This document shows positions 5,118 through 6,220 of a stretch of DNA of 6,220 bases, piece after piece. The stretch's first letter is position 1, and each line of letters starts with the position of its first letter. The stretch spans positions 1 through 6,220 of the forward strand of contig VXZL01000358.1 in the NCBI GenBank assembly GCA_009845505.1, read 5' to 3'. Source of the DNA: Candidatus Poribacteria bacterium (GTDB lineage Bacteria > Poribacteria > WGA-4E > WGA-3G). The notes under the pieces were generated by a model, which saw nothing but the letters and a program-made list of their open reading frames with translations, ran no database searches and was not told the DNA's origin. A program made the position numbers and the translations under genes.

Positions 5118-5882
5118 ATGGCTATTGAAAAGATTCTGATTACGGGTGCAAGCGGGTACCTGGCGCAATTTATTATTGATCGGTTGCGCGGCGCGTATCA
5201 GCTCACGCTAACGGACATCGTTGAACCCGAGCATCCATTTCCAGACACGACTTTTATCAAGGCGGATGTGACAAATCCTGATGAAATTGAAGCGGCGTGT
5301 AAGGGTCAAGATGCCGTTGTTCATCTGGTTGCCTTGGTGCGGGGGCGGTCTGGTAAACCCGCCTCGTTATTTGCAGATGTTATGGTGAAAGGGACGTGGA
5401 ATGTAGCAGAAGCCTGTGTACAGCAAGGTGTGCAAAAACTGGTGAACATCTCCAGTATCTCGGCGTGTCATCCTGCGCCGGGTGCAAAACTGCCTTATGA
5501 GGCAGGTGACGACTTCGTGTTTGGTCCGGGGGATCTCTACTATTCGCTGGCGAAGTATCTCGGTGAGCAGATCGGCGCGGCATATCATCAGGCGCACGGA
5601 TTGGACGTAATCCATGTGCGTCCGGGTGTTATTGCGGGTGATGGACAGAATCCGGGTCCGAAAGCTCCTGATGTTGTGACGGATCCTTGGTTTGTTTATG
5701 TGGATCCGAGAGATGTCGCACAGTGTGTTGCGTGTGCGATTCAGACGGAGACGGTAAAGTACGGTGCTTATAACGCCGTTGCGGGACGTGCTGATTCTCG
5801 TTTCGCATGGAAGCCGGGGAACGTGGAATTGGGGTATTCACCGGAACATAATTGGCCAGAGATTCCGGATGGAGAGGGATAA
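5118..5882 (+). CDS. NAD(P)-dependent epimerase/dehydratase (extended SDR)
   Basis: This 254-residue protein has the features of an extended short-chain dehydrogenase/reductase. The nucleotide-binding motif is T9-G10-A-S-G13-Y-L-A16, with Ala replacing the usual last Gly. D33 ends the second strand and favours NAD(H). KADVTNPD lies at 48-55 and VVHLVAL at 67-73. The active-site Ser is in NISSISA (110-116), the Y142-S-L-A-K146 catalytic pair is intact, and RPGVIAGDG follows at 168-176. PRDVAQCVACAI (197-208) is the conserved region after the substrate loop. At 254 residues it is shorter than many sugar-nucleotide epimerases (300 or more), so the substrate-binding part is reduced. GGAAGGA, ending nine bases before the ATG, supports the start. 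It probably shares a transcript with the selenoprotein gene. The substrate is unknown; a sugar or related carbonyl compound is the family expectation. Confidence 0.9.
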   Translation: MAIEKILITGASGYLAQFIIDRLRGAYQLTLTDIVEPEHPFPDTTFIKADVTNPDEIEAACKGQDAVVHLVALVRGRSGKPASLFADVMVKGTWNVAEACVQQGVQKLVNISSISACHPAPGAKLPYEAGDDFVFGPGDLYYSLAKYLGEQIGAAYHQAHGLDVIHVRPGVIAGDGQNPGPKAPDVVTDPWFVYVDPRDVAQCVACAIQTETVKYGAYNAVAGRADSRFAWKPGNVELGYSPEHNWPEIPDGEG

Positions 5883-5914
5883 TTCCAGCAGAGAGCAGAA
5901 AAGGTTATGAGCAC

Positions 5915-5969
5915 GGACGCAAAATAGCAGTTTGCGGTCCGGTCTTGTAGCACAAACTTTCAGTTTGTG
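5915..5969. repeat. Paired hairpin repeat island 2
   Basis: The first hairpin is GGAC+GCAAA (5915-5923) with TTTGC (5931-5935) and, after one bulged G, GTCC (5937-5940). The second is CACAAACT (5951-5958) with AGTTTGTG (5962-5969) around a TTC loop. They are the same two types as at 4651-4700, in the opposite order. They lie between convergent genes and could end transcripts from both sides, but lack T-tracts. Confidence 0.8.
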
Positions 5970-6220
5970 GACGGAAGTATCAACCCATGTCCCTCTTTAA
6001 CACGGAAAATCTGATTTGACTTTAGATTAGAAAATTGATCCCTCTGTTCGCTTTGCCAATGAATTTCTAAGGTATCAACTGTCAAGTTCTCTCCAAGTCC
6101 AAAGTGAATGCGGAGATCGCTTTGGGATAGGTAACTCGCGCCACTACGAACCTCCCTGAAAAGAGATAGATCCCCTGCCTTTACAAACACCTTTGTACCG
6201 ATACCTGATACATTACTTGT
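5960..6220 (-). CDS. ASPIC/UnbV domain protein (CRTAC1-like), C-terminal part
   Basis: The minus-strand frame is open from the right edge to a TGA at 5960-5962 and gives the last 86 residues of a longer protein. NVSGIGTKVFVKAG, then SGASYLSQSDLRIHFGLG, then VDTLEIHWQS and FRVKEG match the ASPIC/UnbV domain that closes CRTAC1-like proteins, usually after FG-GAP (VCBS) beta-propeller repeats. The propeller and any signal peptide would lie beyond the window. Such proteins are normally secreted or surface-bound. The GTG at 6190 is not the start, since family residues continue upstream of it to the edge. The stop codon falls in the loop of a hairpin repeat, and the last three or so residues are encoded by the repeat arm. 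Its TGA stop shows that TGA normally terminates translation in this genome. Confidence 0.85.
   Translation of the reverse strand, partial: TSNVSGIGTKVFVKAGDLSLFREVRSGASYLSQSDLRIHFGLGENLTVDTLEIHWQSEQRDQFSNLKSNQIFRVKEGHGLILPSTN

Overview
The window looks like a chromosomal piece of an uncultured, probably marine bacterium of the Candidatus Poribacteria type. That is an inference from style, not from a marker gene. The signs are short hairpin repeats scattered between and inside genes (the GCGAGTGGAACTCGC type, the CACAAACT/AGTTTGTG type and a GAAYCGC heptad), together with a secreted discoidin-type protein, a Gfo/Idh/MocA oxidoreductase, an extended SDR and an ASPIC/UnbV protein.

Layout. Positions 1-2592 hold a leftward two-gene operon. 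A fused MNT nucleotidyltransferase-HEPN protein (258 aa) is followed 9 nt later by a very long frame that stays open for 602 codons to the left edge. This second protein is a tandem duplication of a nucleotidyltransferase plus helical unit. Its first copy keeps the GS...DLD signature and its second copy has lost it. A genome-type hairpin repeat sits twice, in frame, in the linker between the copies. Positions 2593-2913 are a divergent promoter region with a good leftward extended -10 promoter and a good rightward sigma70-like promoter whose -10 lies in a dyad.

Rightward genes follow: a secreted discoidin-domain protein (2914-3624), a Gfo/Idh/MocA oxidoreductase overlapping it by one base (3624-4622), a hairpin-repeat island, an ArsC/Spx-like thioredoxin-fold protein (4731-5072), and an NAD(P)-dependent epimerase/dehydratase (5118-5882). 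A second hairpin-repeat island separates these from the 3' end of a leftward ASPIC/UnbV (CRTAC1-like) gene that enters from the right edge.

The main discovery is that the ArsC/Spx-like gene is a probable selenoprotein. Its only strong ribosome binding site (AAGGAGG) serves an ATG that lies ten codons before an in-frame TGA. The TGA takes the place of the first redox Cys in a Cys-x-x-Cys motif (Sec11-Asn-Ser-Cys14). A hairpin with a GGU loop lies 23 nt after the TGA, as expected for a bacterial SECIS element. A conventional gene caller starts at the GTG at 4779 and loses the active site. No other in-frame TGA occurs in roughly 1,880 codons of coding sequence here, and TGA serves as the stop of the ASPIC/UnbV gene, so general TGA reassignment is unlikely.

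The Gfo/Idh/MocA enzyme, the SDR and the secreted discoidin protein suggest carbohydrate or polyol handling. No substrate can be read from the sequence.
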